Part shown: one piece after another, positions 18,493 through 26,688 of the stretch
How positions within the stretch are numbered: position 1 is the stretch's first letter
Layout: every line of letters begins with the position of its first letter
From: Pontibacter qinzhouensis
Lineage (GTDB): Bacteria; Bacteroidota; Bacteroidia; Cytophagales; Hymenobacteraceae
Assembly (NCBI RefSeq): GCF_008017455.1
Contig: NZ_VRTY01000004.1
Coordinates: 1 to 64,000 of the forward strand
DNA: 64,000 bases
Direction: 5' to 3'
Made by a program: the position numbers and the translations under genes
The notes under the pieces: model-generated
Told to the model about the DNA's origin: nothing
What the model saw: only the letters and a program-made list of their open reading frames with translations
Database searches by the model: none

Positions 18493-19316
18493 AGGGTGCG
18501 TGGTCTTAACATTGTCAGAATTATTTTGTCAGAGAGCAGAAGCGGAATCTCAACCTGGGCCGTGAGTTTGGGCAACTGCTACGGAACGCATATAACAAAG
18601 GAAATGAAGCGGACGCCTTGCTGCGGCTCTGCTTCTACAACAGAAAATGGGATACTTTTGTGTACGGCGCCTGTCTTAGAGGATCAATGTCCTGAGGTCC
18701 CTGCTTTTCTGTCCGTCGGCGTCTGGTAATTACCTGTATAAGTGGCTGCCTGTAACAGCTCCTATAACGAAGTTATATTGTTTCTCATTGTAAGTGGCGA
18801 GTACAAACCTTTTAGAATGGCCCGCCAGCATTTATGCTATGCCATACCAACATCTGCACAAGGGCAACACACTATACCCTATGTTACTGCAAACGCATAA
18901 ATTAGTTGCTTACCACCCTCAGTATTATAAAGTAGTGCAAAAATTTCTGGGTTAAAATTTTTAAGATAAGCTGCGCGGCTCTTTTAGAACACAATTCAAA
19001 TATTTTAAATTCAAAATTGATAATATTTATTCTTCTTTTTCTAATGCTAATCTGAATAAGACATATTAGCATCTTCATCACTCATGCTGAAAACCTAAAA
19101 AACATTGCCGTTTGATTTCTGAAGTAGAAAAGGATGAACATCTTAGCCTACAACTTCTATGAACTACTATTGTCATTAAAAATTAAGGAGTCGATTTCAG
19201 AAAGTTGTATCGCAGTTTATAAGTTACAAAAAATTGTTGAGTTGCTAAACAGGATGTTGTAAAAATTAACACACCTTTTGTTAACTTTCAGAGGCAACTT
19301 GGCAGCACCAGAATTT
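18493..19316. other. Long divergent intergenic region between prkA and the VLRF1 gene
   Basis: The region runs over 800 bp between divergent genes and becomes A+T-rich from about 18,950. I see no exact TAnnTTTG box in either direction, no copy of either repeat family and no convincing small gene. An open frame at 18496-18729 lacks coding character. It should hold promoters for both flanking genes. Confidence 0.45.
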
Positions 19317-20075
19317 ATGAACCGTTTAGTACCCCAGGAAACAGCTTTGCAGGTGCTCCAGAAGCTATTGGCTGAAGGTTACGACCTTCGCTACCAGCCC
19401 GACAAGCACCGCACCACCGTACTCGACCCGGCCGGAAACGAACTGCTGCACTTCAGGCTTCCGCTTCTGCTGCCACCGCCTTCTATGCTTGGTCAGGTTA
19501 CGCGCTGGGATATGCATTACATCATCCTGCTAATTCAGTCGGGCAGCTGTGCTGTTGGTTACTTTGAAAATGGTCAGAACCTCGACCACAAGGTTTTCAG
19601 GTCGTATATGGTGCGTAAAAAACAAGGCAAGAGCCAGGTAAAGTATTTAAAAACCAAAGGCAAGTCGAGGGCAGGCTCCAGGGTCCGGCTGGGCGAAACG
19701 CAGGAGTTTTTCGAAAATATTAATGAGCGGCTGCAGGAATATTTCGAGGAACACGAGATACACCGCATCGCCATGAGCTGCTCCAAAATCCTGATCCCGT
19801 ACCTTTTCGATTCCAAAGTAGCTACTCCTTTTAACAAAAAGGACGAACGCCTCCTCAAAATTCCGAAGCACATTCACACGCCTATCTATGAGGTGCTACT
19901 GAACACGCATAAATTTCTTCTGAAAGGAGAACTGATCTACGACGTAAGCCAGCAACCACTAATCGACAGCTTATTACCTCCTCCTGAAACTGCTGCCTCA
20001 GACACCGACTGGGAATTTGAGGAGGAGGAAGCGGAGTATGAAAATGATGAGGAATTTGAAGACGAGGAAGAATAG
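19317..20075 (+). CDS. Bacteroidetes VLRF1-type (Vms1/ANKZF1-like) release factor
   Basis: I read this 252-residue protein as a Vms1-like release factor 1 (VLRF1) domain protein. The segment HKVFRSYMVRKKQGKSQVKY (about 91-110) matches the eukaryotic Vms1/ANKZF1 catalytic loop, where a Gln in a GxxQ motif is needed to cleave peptidyl-tRNA on stalled 60S subunits. Here the motif is GKSQ at about 104-107. RAGSRVRLGETQEFFENINE matches the following helix of that domain. The predicted role is release of nascent chains from jammed ribosomes. An acidic tail (EFEEEEAEYENDEEFEDEEE) ends the protein. The start is taken at the ATG at 19317; an in-frame TTG lies 39 bp upstream. It is monocistronic. The family assignment is by motif only. 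Confidence 0.75.
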   Translation: MNRLVPQETALQVLQKLLAEGYDLRYQPDKHRTTVLDPAGNELLHFRLPLLLPPPSMLGQVTRWDMHYIILLIQSGSCAVGYFENGQNLDHKVFRSYMVRKKQGKSQVKYLKTKGKSRAGSRVRLGETQEFFENINERLQEYFEEHEIHRIAMSCSKILIPYLFDSKVATPFNKKDERLLKIPKHIHTPIYEVLLNTHKFLLKGELIYDVSQQPLIDSLLPPPETAASDTDWEFEEEEAEYENDEEFEDEEE

Positions 20076-20158
20076 TTAGTTTTGAGTGGCAGATAAGTTG
20101 ATTTTCAACAGCTAGTAGCTAACCTTCAAGCTTAAGACGATTATTTTTCTGCAGCCAG

Positions 20159-20215
20159 CAATTATTCTAATGAAAACAGCTATCCAAAGCTTTTAAGGCC
20201 TTTTTTAGCTAAGGG
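20159..20215 (-). repeat. 57-nt dispersed element, copy 5, overlapping a gene end
   Basis: On the minus strand it starts CCCTTAGCTAAAAAAGG, has the core AGCTTTGGATAGC, and ends TTTTCATTAGAATAATTG. It is the only copy with CCCTTA. Its first seven bases overlap the 3' end of the neighbouring membrane-protein gene and supply that gene's TAG stop. Confidence 0.87.
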
Positions 20216-21450
20216 TTGTGTGGTCTGGTTCTTAAAAAGTGCTTGTACAGAAAATCGAAGAAGAGTAAGCAAAGACAAAGGAGCAAGTATAATTTGAAGA
20301 GTTGGTGTGGTGCATGTTTATCAGTGGGTACATAAACATAGCGCGTTACACAAACGCTTAGGAAGAAGCAAAGCAGTAAAAACCCCATATACAACCAATT
20401 CCGAAGAAAATGTTTCAGTATACTTAAGCTGTAGCGGTTTCTCCATTCCGCCTTCACTATTTTACCCAGTAGCGGCCATAAAAACAGCAAAGGCAATGCA
20501 TACAATCTCGATTCTACTGCCAAAGTAGTTGTTAGTACCACCGGCGTGTTTATAAAAAGTGTGATGAAAAAGGCTTTCAGCAAGCGTGTATCTTCCTTCC
20601 TCCTGTTATGGTTTTCTAAAAACCAATAGACCAGGTAGAGCTGTAGGCCCAGGGTTAAGAAAAAAGAAACAAATGTATTGACAGCGTGAGGAACACTCTG
20701 GAAGTTAAAACTGAAATGCAGCAAACGATCCCAGAAATCTATTTTTGAGCTTGGCCATATCTGCTGCTGCTGTATCAGGAAGTACAGGAAAATGATATAA
20801 ACAGCTATGGGTGTGAGTAACAAGGCAATTTGCTTCAGCACCAGCACCTGAGGCTTATTTGCGTATTTTAATTTGCTCAGGAACAAATACAGCAAACCAG
20901 GCAAAAGAAGTATACTACTCTCGCGCACCATCAAACTCAGGCTGAAACAGACGAAGAAGGACAAGTACTTTTCTTTAAAAAAAGCAATCAGGCTCAGTAG
21001 CAGAAAGAAATATTGAGCAGGCTCATCATACGTATAAATTGGTGGGAAAAAGATGAAAAGAATGGTGAAACTACCGAAAAAGAAAAGCATGCTGCCAATT
21101 GCCTCAGCACCTGTACAGCCAATACACCTGGCCAGAAAATAAACTAACAAAGCGCAGGCAAACAGCAGCAGAAAATTCACAAAGATGAAGGCTTCTCCCA
21201 GGCTTAGTGTTGCATGCTGGTGCACCGATTCAATTAAATAAGTGCTGACTGGCCTTCTGGCGAAAGCAGGATGCGCCTTATGATAAGCAACCGCAGCTGC
21301 CAGATGGCTCTCAGAAATTTTATCCTTTGCCAGGTTTATCTCCGGTGTTCTAAAATTAAGAATGCTCGGAAAACTATCGGTTAGGTGCAGGGCAAGGATA
21401 AGCAAGGTAGCTGCCAAGGCTATGACTGCTGCCAGAAAATTATTTTTCAT
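20209..21450 (-). CDS. Polytopic membrane protein, possibly GT-C glycosyltransferase-like
   Basis: The 413-residue product has about ten hydrophobic segments and an N-terminal signal-anchor (FLAAVIALAATLLILALHLT). A loop after it (about 28-70), containing AYHKAHPAFARRPVSTYLIE, would face the periplasm and resembles the first loop of GT-C glycosyltransferases or related polyprenyl-phosphate-sugar enzymes. I see no definite catalytic Asp-Glu pair; YTYDEPAQYF near residue 140 is a candidate. A role in transferring sugars at the membrane is inference only. The stop codon lies inside a dispersed element, and the last residues RPHNP are partly encoded by that element. It is transcribed separately from the telA operon upstream. 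Confidence 0.65.
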   Translation of the reverse strand: MKNNFLAAVIALAATLLILALHLTDSFPSILNFRTPEINLAKDKISESHLAAAVAYHKAHPAFARRPVSTYLIESVHQHATLSLGEAFIFVNFLLLFACALLVYFLARCIGCTGAEAIGSMLFFFGSFTILFIFFPPIYTYDEPAQYFFLLLSLIAFFKEKYLSFFVCFSLSLMVRESSILLLPGLLYLFLSKLKYANKPQVLVLKQIALLLTPIAVYIIFLYFLIQQQQIWPSSKIDFWDRLLHFSFNFQSVPHAVNTFVSFFLTLGLQLYLVYWFLENHNRRKEDTRLLKAFFITLFINTPVVLTTTLAVESRLYALPLLFLWPLLGKIVKAEWRNRYSLSILKHFLRNWLYMGFLLLCFFLSVCVTRYVYVPTDKHAPHQLFKLYLLLCLCLLFFDFLYKHFLRTRPHNP

Positions 21451-21486
21451 AAGTTAACTGAAAATCTGCAGCCAAGGCAATTGGCA

Positions 21487-21543
21487 CCCTTGGGCCTAAA
21501 CCAGGCAATTTCTTTTGGAAGACCGATTTCATCTGAAAAATTT
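21487..21543 (+). repeat. 57-nt dispersed element, copy 6 (divergent)
   Basis: It begins CCCTTGGGCCTAAACC, has the core TCTTTTGGAAGACC, and ends ATTTCATCTGAAAAATTT. It is more decayed than most copies but keeps the exact 57-nt spacing. Confidence 0.75.
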
Positions 21544-21566
21544 GATGCGTAAGCTAAACCGTAAGC

Positions 21567-22406
21567 TCATACACCTCCTCCACTTTCGCGGGCTAGAGTT
21601 ACCGGAAAAAGGCGGTAGTCTGTTAAATTGAGGGCATAATAGAAACCAACCCACCCGATAACCGGAAAATTGCCGGAGCTGCTGATGCCATCGCGGGCAG
21701 GCACTGAGAGCATGGCATTACCTGCATAAGAAAGGCCTTCTTTGCCAATGCCCAGCCTGCTGGCCACATGCTGCAAAAAGTCTGCTTTCTCCTGCTCCGA
21801 CACATGGTAGCCAATTGTTTTTGTAACCGGTCCTGTAGCAGAGCTCTCACGCGCATACACAATAGAGGCATATTTGTCGAGGCTGATGAGGGGCAGCACC
21901 ACCAGGGGCAACTCCTCGCTGGCAGCTACGGCACCAGCAGATTTCTCCCGCGCTTTTTTGGCAAGATCGGCAACATATTTTACCGGACCAGCCTGTTTTT
22001 GCTTTACCGTTTCGGGCTGCGGCCGCTTGGCGATGGGCTCAGGCGGTTGCTGCTCATGTGCTAGTGGCGCACCTGTTTCGTGCCGCTGGTGCACATCTAT
22101 AATAATGCTGTAAGTAGATATAAAATGATCGGTGTGCTGCAAATGAAACAGCTCCAGCTCATGCAGCCGTTTTTTAGAAACCAGGTAATTATGAATGCGC
22201 TTGGTCTTTTCGTGTATGGCTCTGAACTTAGGCTCCTGTGGTGTGCCTTTGTAGCGGTTCTGGAGGTTCAGCAGCATGGTTAGGCGCGTATTGGAGTCGC
22301 GGATGTACTGCGCCGCCTTAACGTCTACCTGCACCGGTTGCCCAACAACCATTCTGCTGCCAGACTCCCCCCTCATACCGAAAAGAGAACGCAACATGTC
22401 TATCAT
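21567..22406 (-). CDS. Hypothetical protein, last gene of the telA operon
   Basis: I do not recognise this 279-residue protein. The N-terminal half (about 1-110) looks helical with many charged residues (NLQNRYKGTPQEPKFRAIHE). A Pro/Lys/Gln-rich linker follows (about 115-165), then a C-terminal region (about 165-275) that looks like a compact alpha/beta domain ending VGFYYALNLTDYRLFPVTLA. No signal peptide or membrane helix is seen. Its ATG overlaps the stop of the preceding 59-codon gene in an ATGA arrangement, so it is translated from the same message as telA. A role linked to TelA is implied by the coupling, but no activity can be named. Confidence 0.75.
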   Translation of the reverse strand: MIDMLRSLFGMRGESGSRMVVGQPVQVDVKAAQYIRDSNTRLTMLLNLQNRYKGTPQEPKFRAIHEKTKRIHNYLVSKKRLHELELFHLQHTDHFISTYSIIIDVHQRHETGAPLAHEQQPPEPIAKRPQPETVKQKQAGPVKYVADLAKKAREKSAGAVAASEELPLVVLPLISLDKYASIVYARESSATGPVTKTIGYHVSEQEKADFLQHVASRLGIGKEGLSYAGNAMLSVPARDGISSSGNFPVIGWVGFYYALNLTDYRLFPVTLARESGGGV

Positions 22407-22582
22407 TTAGATAATATTTTTTTGAGGTGCAGCGTCTCTATCTCTACCTGCACTTTTTCAGATGCTTTTATTGATTCGAAAAAATGATCGAGGTGCTCCT
22501 GGTATAAATCCAGCAGCGCGTCCTGCTCCGCTGTCAGAACGCGCTGCTGCTCGTGGGTTTGCGTTTTGTCTTTACTCCGCAT
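22403..22582 (-). CDS. Small 59-residue coupled protein between telA and the next gene
   Basis: This short gene encodes 59 residues, beginning MRSKDKTQTHEQQRVLTAEQ and ending TLHLKKILSK. It looks wholly helical, with DALLDLYQEHLDHFFESIKA likely an amphipathic helix. Two overlaps argue strongly that it is real: its ATG overlaps the telA stop as TAATG, and its TGA overlaps the next start as ATGA. Small helical proteins in such positions often bind a neighbour's product, here perhaps TelA or the 279-residue protein; that is inference. Its length makes it easy to miss in automatic annotation. Confidence 0.82.
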   Translation of the reverse strand: MRSKDKTQTHEQQRVLTAEQDALLDLYQEHLDHFFESIKASEKVQVEIETLHLKKILSK

Positions 22583-23667
22583 TACTCTGTCTCGATCTGT
22601 TTAGACTTGCCAAACGACCCGATAATTTTACTGTTCAGCTCTTCCTGCACGGCGGCCAGCTCTTTTACAGCCTCTGCCCGCTTCTTGCTTCCTTCTTCCG
22701 ATATTTTCAAGACTGCATCCAGCGTCTCCACCATGTCGCGGTTTACCTTTTTCAGGGTTTCCACATCCACAATGCCTCGCTCATTCTCCTGGGCAGCCAC
22801 CACCACATTAGTTTTAAGCAGCTGCGAGTTCTTGAGCAGCATTTCGTTGGTGGTGTCAGTTACCTTTTTCTGAATCTCAAGGGCCTTTCGCTGCTTCTCC
22901 AGGCCTAGCGCAATGGCTACCTGCTGGCGCCACACCGGAATTACGGTAACAATGGAGTTCTGAATTTTCTGGGCCAGCACATCGTTCGTCGTCTGTATCA
23001 TCCGGATCTGCGGCATAGATTGCGTAGCAATGGTATGCGAGAGCGTGAAGTCGTGTACCTTTTTCTCCAGCCGCTCCTTAAAGGCAATCATGTCGCTCAG
23101 GCGCTGCACAGCCAGCTCGTCCTGGTCGCTGCTTTCTACTTCGGCCTGCAGTTTAGGTATGGTTACCGTTTCAATCTCCTCGATTTTCATTTTACCGGCC
23201 GCTATAACCGAACGAATTTCGTAGATGTACTCTACCGCCTGGTTAAACATAACCTCCAGGCTGGTGCTGTCTTTTAAAACGCTTTGCCTTGTCTTCTCCA
23301 GCTTCACCACCACATCATCCACATTCTCCGAAATAGAGTTGTACTGGCTGGCTATCCGCTTCGACTTGTCCACGAATTTCTTCATAAACGGTATGCGCGA
23401 GAGCATGCCGGGCTTTTCGGCCTCGTCTATCTTCACCATGTTTATCTGGTTCAGCAGCTCGTTTATGGCGGCACCGGCATCGCCAGAGTCTTTCACTTTA
23501 ACCTTGGTCAGGAGCTCGTTCGAGTAGTAGCCCAGCTTGCGCTGCGTTTCCACACCAAAATTGCTTAGCGACTCAGGTTTTGTCGGATCTATGGTTTTCG
23601 CCATTGCCAGGGCCTTCTGCTGTATCAGCTCCTTGTTTTCGGCAATCGATACGGGGGTTTTCTCCAT
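22582..23667 (-). CDS. telA: TelA family (toxic anion resistance) protein
   Basis: The 361-residue protein is a TelA homologue (family of Bacillus YceH and of TelA from the RK2 tellurite-resistance determinant). Family stretches are LLNQINMVKIDEAEKPGMLS, KKFVDKSKRIASQYNSISEN, FNQAVEYIYEIRSVIAAGKM, QSMPQIRMIQTTNDVLAQKI and VIPVWRQQVAIALGLEKQRK. The protein is cytosolic and almost all helical with long coiled coils. Tellurite resistance is the historic name; many chromosomal copies affect envelope stress and resistance to cell-wall-active compounds. It starts 12 bp after the upstream gene and overlaps the downstream gene by one base, within a four-gene operon. Confidence 0.92.
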   Translation of the reverse strand: MEKTPVSIAENKELIQQKALAMAKTIDPTKPESLSNFGVETQRKLGYYSNELLTKVKVKDSGDAGAAINELLNQINMVKIDEAEKPGMLSRIPFMKKFVDKSKRIASQYNSISENVDDVVVKLEKTRQSVLKDSTSLEVMFNQAVEYIYEIRSVIAAGKMKIEEIETVTIPKLQAEVESSDQDELAVQRLSDMIAFKERLEKKVHDFTLSHTIATQSMPQIRMIQTTNDVLAQKIQNSIVTVIPVWRQQVAIALGLEKQRKALEIQKKVTDTTNEMLLKNSQLLKTNVVVAAQENERGIVDVETLKKVNRDMVETLDAVLKISEEGSKKRAEAVKELAAVQEELNSKIIGSFGKSKQIETE

Positions 23668-23679
23668 CTTATTTTGTTT

Positions 23680-24114
23680 CTAAAGTAGGTTGTGGTGGGT
23701 TAGTGTTACGGAGTTCAGGTATTTTTTAATGTTTTCGTGGCGCTCGGTTACCTCATACCACTCTATTTCGTTTAGCGGCAGGTACTCGCCCAGGAGCCCG
23801 TGCACCTCTTTCAGCAGGGCATCACCTTTTTTGGTTCTGAAATCAGGGTTTTTATAAAAGGCGCTCAAATACTGCACCTTTACCTGCCCGTTCTGTGTCA
23901 CGGCCAGTTCCCTTATTTCCACCACCAGCTCCGACGATTTGTTGTTGTCCGTCACGATGGTGCGGTAAACGCCTTTGTTACCTTCTTCCAGTGCCGCAAT
24001 GCATTTTTGTTTTACATCTATAAGCGCTGATCGCAATCGCTGGTTTGGCCTGATGTGGTGCCCGTAAATATATCCCAGCACTAATGCTATTACAAACGTC
24101 AAAAAAATTGCCAT
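23680..24114 (-). CDS. Hypothetical protein with N-terminal membrane anchor, first gene of the telA operon
   Basis: The 144-residue product starts with one membrane helix, MAIFLTFVIALVLGYIYGHH, followed by a soluble domain of about 115 residues. That domain contains VVEIRELAVTQNGQVKVQYL and YKNPDFRTKKGDALLKEVHG, an alpha/beta pattern I cannot assign. It lies 12 bp upstream of telA, so the operon order is anchor protein, telA, 59-residue protein, 279-residue protein. Anchoring suggests it could recruit the soluble TelA to the inner membrane; that is inference. Confidence 0.75.
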   Translation of the reverse strand: MAIFLTFVIALVLGYIYGHHIRPNQRLRSALIDVKQKCIAALEEGNKGVYRTIVTDNNKSSELVVEIRELAVTQNGQVKVQYLSAFYKNPDFRTKKGDALLKEVHGLLGEYLPLNEIEWYEVTERHENIKKYLNSVTLTHHNLL

Positions 24115-24554
24115 CCTGTTTTAATTTTTACTTTTGAAATTGATCTTCCTGTATATACGCGGAACGCAGCCAGCCGGTCAGACATTGTTAGCGAAGAAGC
24201 AGAACTTATAAATATTGGGTATACTTGGACTTTTCTGCTGCATTTACTGTCCTTCTATTCTGATACAATATAATTATTTTTCACCACAAACCCGATGCAG
24301 TCGCTTAAATTAACCTTGAAAGCAGATTATAGCACAGCTTCTTCTAATAAAAAAATCGAAATCAACATCTGCTGCTATCACTGCTAAACAAGGGGCTATG
24401 CAAACTTGAACCCAGAGCTGCCACTGCTTTAGGATCTCACCCACAAGATGCCGAAGGGATGACAAAGTGGGGGCTGACGGAGAACTAATATGTATTTCGC
24501 TTTTGCCGCATAACTTGAATTAATAATAAAAAATTAAAAAAAAAGATTTCAAAC

Positions 24555-24574
24555 ATTTTGATACTTATCGAATT
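24555..24574. promoter_or_regulatory. Operator-like dyad upstream of arsR
   Basis: ATTTTGATACTTATCGAATT is an imperfect dyad (TTTGATA, CT, TATCGAA). A near-identical 20-mer lies at 24918-24937 in front of the next gene. This copy overlaps the probable -33 box (TTTTG, 24556-24560), an arrangement that suits autorepression by the ArsR-type protein. Confidence 0.72.
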
Positions 24575-24578
24575 GTCG

Positions 24579-24586
24579 TACCTTTG
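24579..24586 (+). promoter_or_regulatory. Bacteroidota-type -7 box for arsR
   Basis: TACCTTTG matches TAnnTTTG exactly and lies 18 bp after a TTTTG box at 24556-24560, close to the expected spacing. The start codon is only 16 bp downstream, so the leader would be very short. Confidence 0.7.
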
Positions 24587-24602
24587 AATTGAGTTCAGCG
24601 CC

Positions 24603-24902
24603 ATGACACACGATACCAAACGACTTACCCGCATCATGAAAGCCCTTGCTAATGAAAACAGGCTGGAGCTTTACCTGCAAATCAGGCGGCAGGAGGCGGT
24701 GGCAGTGGCTGTACCTACCGGCTGCGAATGTTTTGTGAGCGACATAGCGGCTAAAATGAAGATCGGGGCTCCTACTATTTCGCATCACATAAAAGAACTG
24801 GAGTCGGCAGAGCTGATAACAGTACAGAAAGTGGGCAAACAGATTACGGCAGCCATTAACGAAGAAACATTACGTTACCTGCAGACAATTTTCAAAGTTT
24901 AA
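24603..24902 (+). CDS. ArsR family winged-helix repressor
   Basis: The 99-residue protein has the ArsR/SmtB fold: RIMKALANENRLELYLQIRR (helices 1-2), a helix-turn-helix DIAAKMKIGAPTISHHIKEL, and a beta-wing AELITVQKVGKQITAAINEE. ArsR-type proteins repress their own promoter and release DNA when they bind a metal or another ligand. Here the stretch GCECF just before the recognition helices places two cysteines where ArsR has its ELCVCDL metal site, so thiol or metal sensing is possible. Two matching dyads, one over its promoter and one upstream of the metallo-beta-lactamase-fold gene, are likely its operators. Confidence 0.9.
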   Translation: MTHDTKRLTRIMKALANENRLELYLQIRRQEAVAVAVPTGCECFVSDIAAKMKIGAPTISHHIKELESAELITVQKVGKQITAAINEETLRYLQTIFKV

Positions 24903-24917
24903 AAAATTTACTTAAAC

Positions 24918-24937
24918 ATTTCGATACTTATCAAATT
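24918..24937. promoter_or_regulatory. Second copy of the arsR operator-like dyad
   Basis: ATTTCGATACTTATCAAATT differs from the 24555-24574 site at only two positions, and those two changes exchange the C/T and G/A bases between the two half-sites. It lies between arsR and the hydrolase gene, about 225 bp upstream of the latter. Confidence 0.7.
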
Positions 24938-25006
24938 ATTAAATTGAAACCTTACATAAACTTTACAGCTTCTGCAGCATCAAGAATCAACTGCCGGGTT
25001 CATGTC

Positions 25007-25063
25007 AAATTTTTCAAATAAAAATGGCCTTCCAAAGTAAAAACAGGCAAAAGTTGTCAAGGG
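25007..25063 (-). repeat. 57-nt dispersed element, copy 7
   Basis: On the minus strand it starts CCCTTGACAACTTTTGCC, has the core ACTTTGGAAGGCC, and ends TTTTTATTTGAAAAATTT. It lies between arsR and the hydrolase gene. Confidence 0.85.
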
Positions 25064-25162
25064 TCCGGAAGCACGAGTTAATAGAGATGCCAAAGTGCCA
25101 GCAGGTACCATAAAGCCTTTCTAGCAGTTATCATCCTGCCGTAAGTACCATAAAATAAAACT

Positions 25163-26302
25163 ATGCAATCACTAAAAAAAACATTAAAAATGATAGGAAT
25201 ACTAATTGGCAGCTTCTTCGGTGTTATCATTCTCGGAGGTGCTATTTTCATGAACGTGAGTCCTCAGTTTGGTGGCAAACCCACTACTGCTCAACAAGCT
25301 AGTTTTAAGGAGCTAAGCTATTACGACGATGGCAAATTCCAGAACCAGGTGCCTACCTCAATGGACATGAGCTTTGGAGAAACGGTTAGCACCATGCGCG
25401 ATTTTATAAAAGGAGACCCCAGTCGCCAGCCGAGCCACCAGTTGCCGGTACACAAACTAGACTCGCTGTCAATTGCAGACCGGTCTGCCGACGAAGCACG
25501 GCTAACCTGGTTTGGCCATTCGGCTTTTCTGCTGGAGCTGGAAGGAAAAAACATTCTGCTCGATCCGATGCTGGGCGAGTCGCCTTCGCCGGTCCCGTTC
25601 TTTGGCTCTAAACGCTATGCTGCTGATATACCCATAGATGTAGCTAAACTGCCACACATCGATGCAGTTATTATTTCGCACGACCACTACGACCACCTCG
25701 ACTACAGTTCTATACAGAAGCTGAAAGATAAGGTAGATGCGTTTTACACGCCCCTGGGCGTTGGCGCTCACCTGGCAGCATGGGGTATTGACGAAAAGAA
25801 GATTCATGAAATGAAGTGGGGCGACGAGGCGACACATGGTGGCTTCACCTTTATCTGTACACCAGCCAGGCACTTTTCAGGCAGAGGCCTTTTCGACCGC
25901 TTCTCAACCTTATGGGCATCGTGGGTTATAAAATCTGGTAGCAAGAACCTGTACTTTAGTGGCGACAGTGGCTATGGCCCTCACTTTAAAGAAATCGGTG
26001 AGAAATACGGACCTTTCGACATTGCCATGATGGAATGCGGCCAATACAACGAGCGCTGGGAGAACATCCATATGTTTCCGGAGCAGACGGTGCAGGCGTT
26101 TCTGGACGTGCAGGGCAAGCTGCTGATGCCCATCCATTGGGGAGCATTTTCACTGGCCCTCCACTCCTGGACCGACCCTATAGAGCGTGCAAGTGCCAAA
26201 GCAAAGGAGCTGAACGTAAACATGGCCACACCCCGCATCGGAGAAACCATCGACCTGAACCAAACCGCCTCCTATACCACCCGCTGGTGGGAACAGCAAT
26301 AA
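25163..26302 (+). CDS. Membrane-anchored MBL-fold hydrolase, NAPE-PLD-like
   Basis: The 379-residue protein has an N-terminal membrane helix (MIGILIGSFFGVIILGGAIF, about 10-29) and a metallo-beta-lactamase fold. Metal ligands are visible: the HxHxDH motif within SHDHYDHLDY, a His in TPARHFSGRG, an Asp in FSGDSGYG, and a His in MPIHWGAF. The order and spacing resemble the UlaG/NAPE-hydrolysing phospholipase D branch (TWFGHSAFLLELEGKNILLD, YNERWENIHMFPEQ). The substrate is probably a lipid or phosphoester at the membrane surface; the exact reaction is unknown. It follows an ArsR-type gene and has a matching operator dyad upstream, so it is probably part of that regulon. Confidence 0.9.
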   Translation: MQSLKKTLKMIGILIGSFFGVIILGGAIFMNVSPQFGGKPTTAQQASFKELSYYDDGKFQNQVPTSMDMSFGETVSTMRDFIKGDPSRQPSHQLPVHKLDSLSIADRSADEARLTWFGHSAFLLELEGKNILLDPMLGESPSPVPFFGSKRYAADIPIDVAKLPHIDAVIISHDHYDHLDYSSIQKLKDKVDAFYTPLGVGAHLAAWGIDEKKIHEMKWGDEATHGGFTFICTPARHFSGRGLFDRFSTLWASWVIKSGSKNLYFSGDSGYGPHFKEIGEKYGPFDIAMMECGQYNERWENIHMFPEQTVQAFLDVQGKLLMPIHWGAFSLALHSWTDPIERASAKAKELNVNMATPRIGETIDLNQTASYTTRWWEQQ

Positions 26303-26688
26303 CACTGGAAGAAGGACCCCGCAACTAAATTATTGGCATAAAAAAGGCCTCTGGAAGCTTTTTAAAGAAAATTTAGCCAAGGGTCCTTAAACAGTTAGCT
26401 ACTTTTAGCTCTTTCATGACTTGCTAAATTTTCAGATTGTACTGCTTTGAGAAACAGGAAAAGCGATGACGAAATTCGTATCACGACCTAATATTTTTTC
26501 CTGCTGTTTGAATTATTTTGGAGAACTGGACGGCCAAGACCTCGCAGCGTGCGCAGCTCCTGCGAGCGTCTGAAGGAACAATTGCAGGTTCCTGAAACGA
26601 AAAACTTACGGCAACTGGAGCAGTAGTAAATTTTGAAATGTGGCGGTGCAGTTTAGACACAGTGGCATCGGTAATTACGTTGAAGTAG
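26303..26688. other. Intergenic region between convergent genes with one dispersed element
   Basis: Contains copy 8 of the 57-nt element (26327-26383). No classical stem-and-T-run terminator is visible for either neighbour. A small open frame at 26481-26705 was not accepted. Confidence 0.5.
26327..26383 (-). repeat. 57-nt dispersed element, copy 8
   Basis: On the minus strand it starts CCCTTGGCTAAATTTTC, has the core AGCTTCCAGAGGCC, and ends TTTTTTATGCCAATAATTT. It begins 24 bp after the stop of the MBL-fold gene. Confidence 0.82.

Larger units (their letters stand above)
24115..24602. other. Divergent intergenic region, telA operon and arsR
   Basis: The right end holds the arsR promoter and operator (24555-24586), preceded by an A-rich run at about 24,520-24,545. 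On the telA side I see no clear promoter box or hairpin. Confidence 0.5.
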
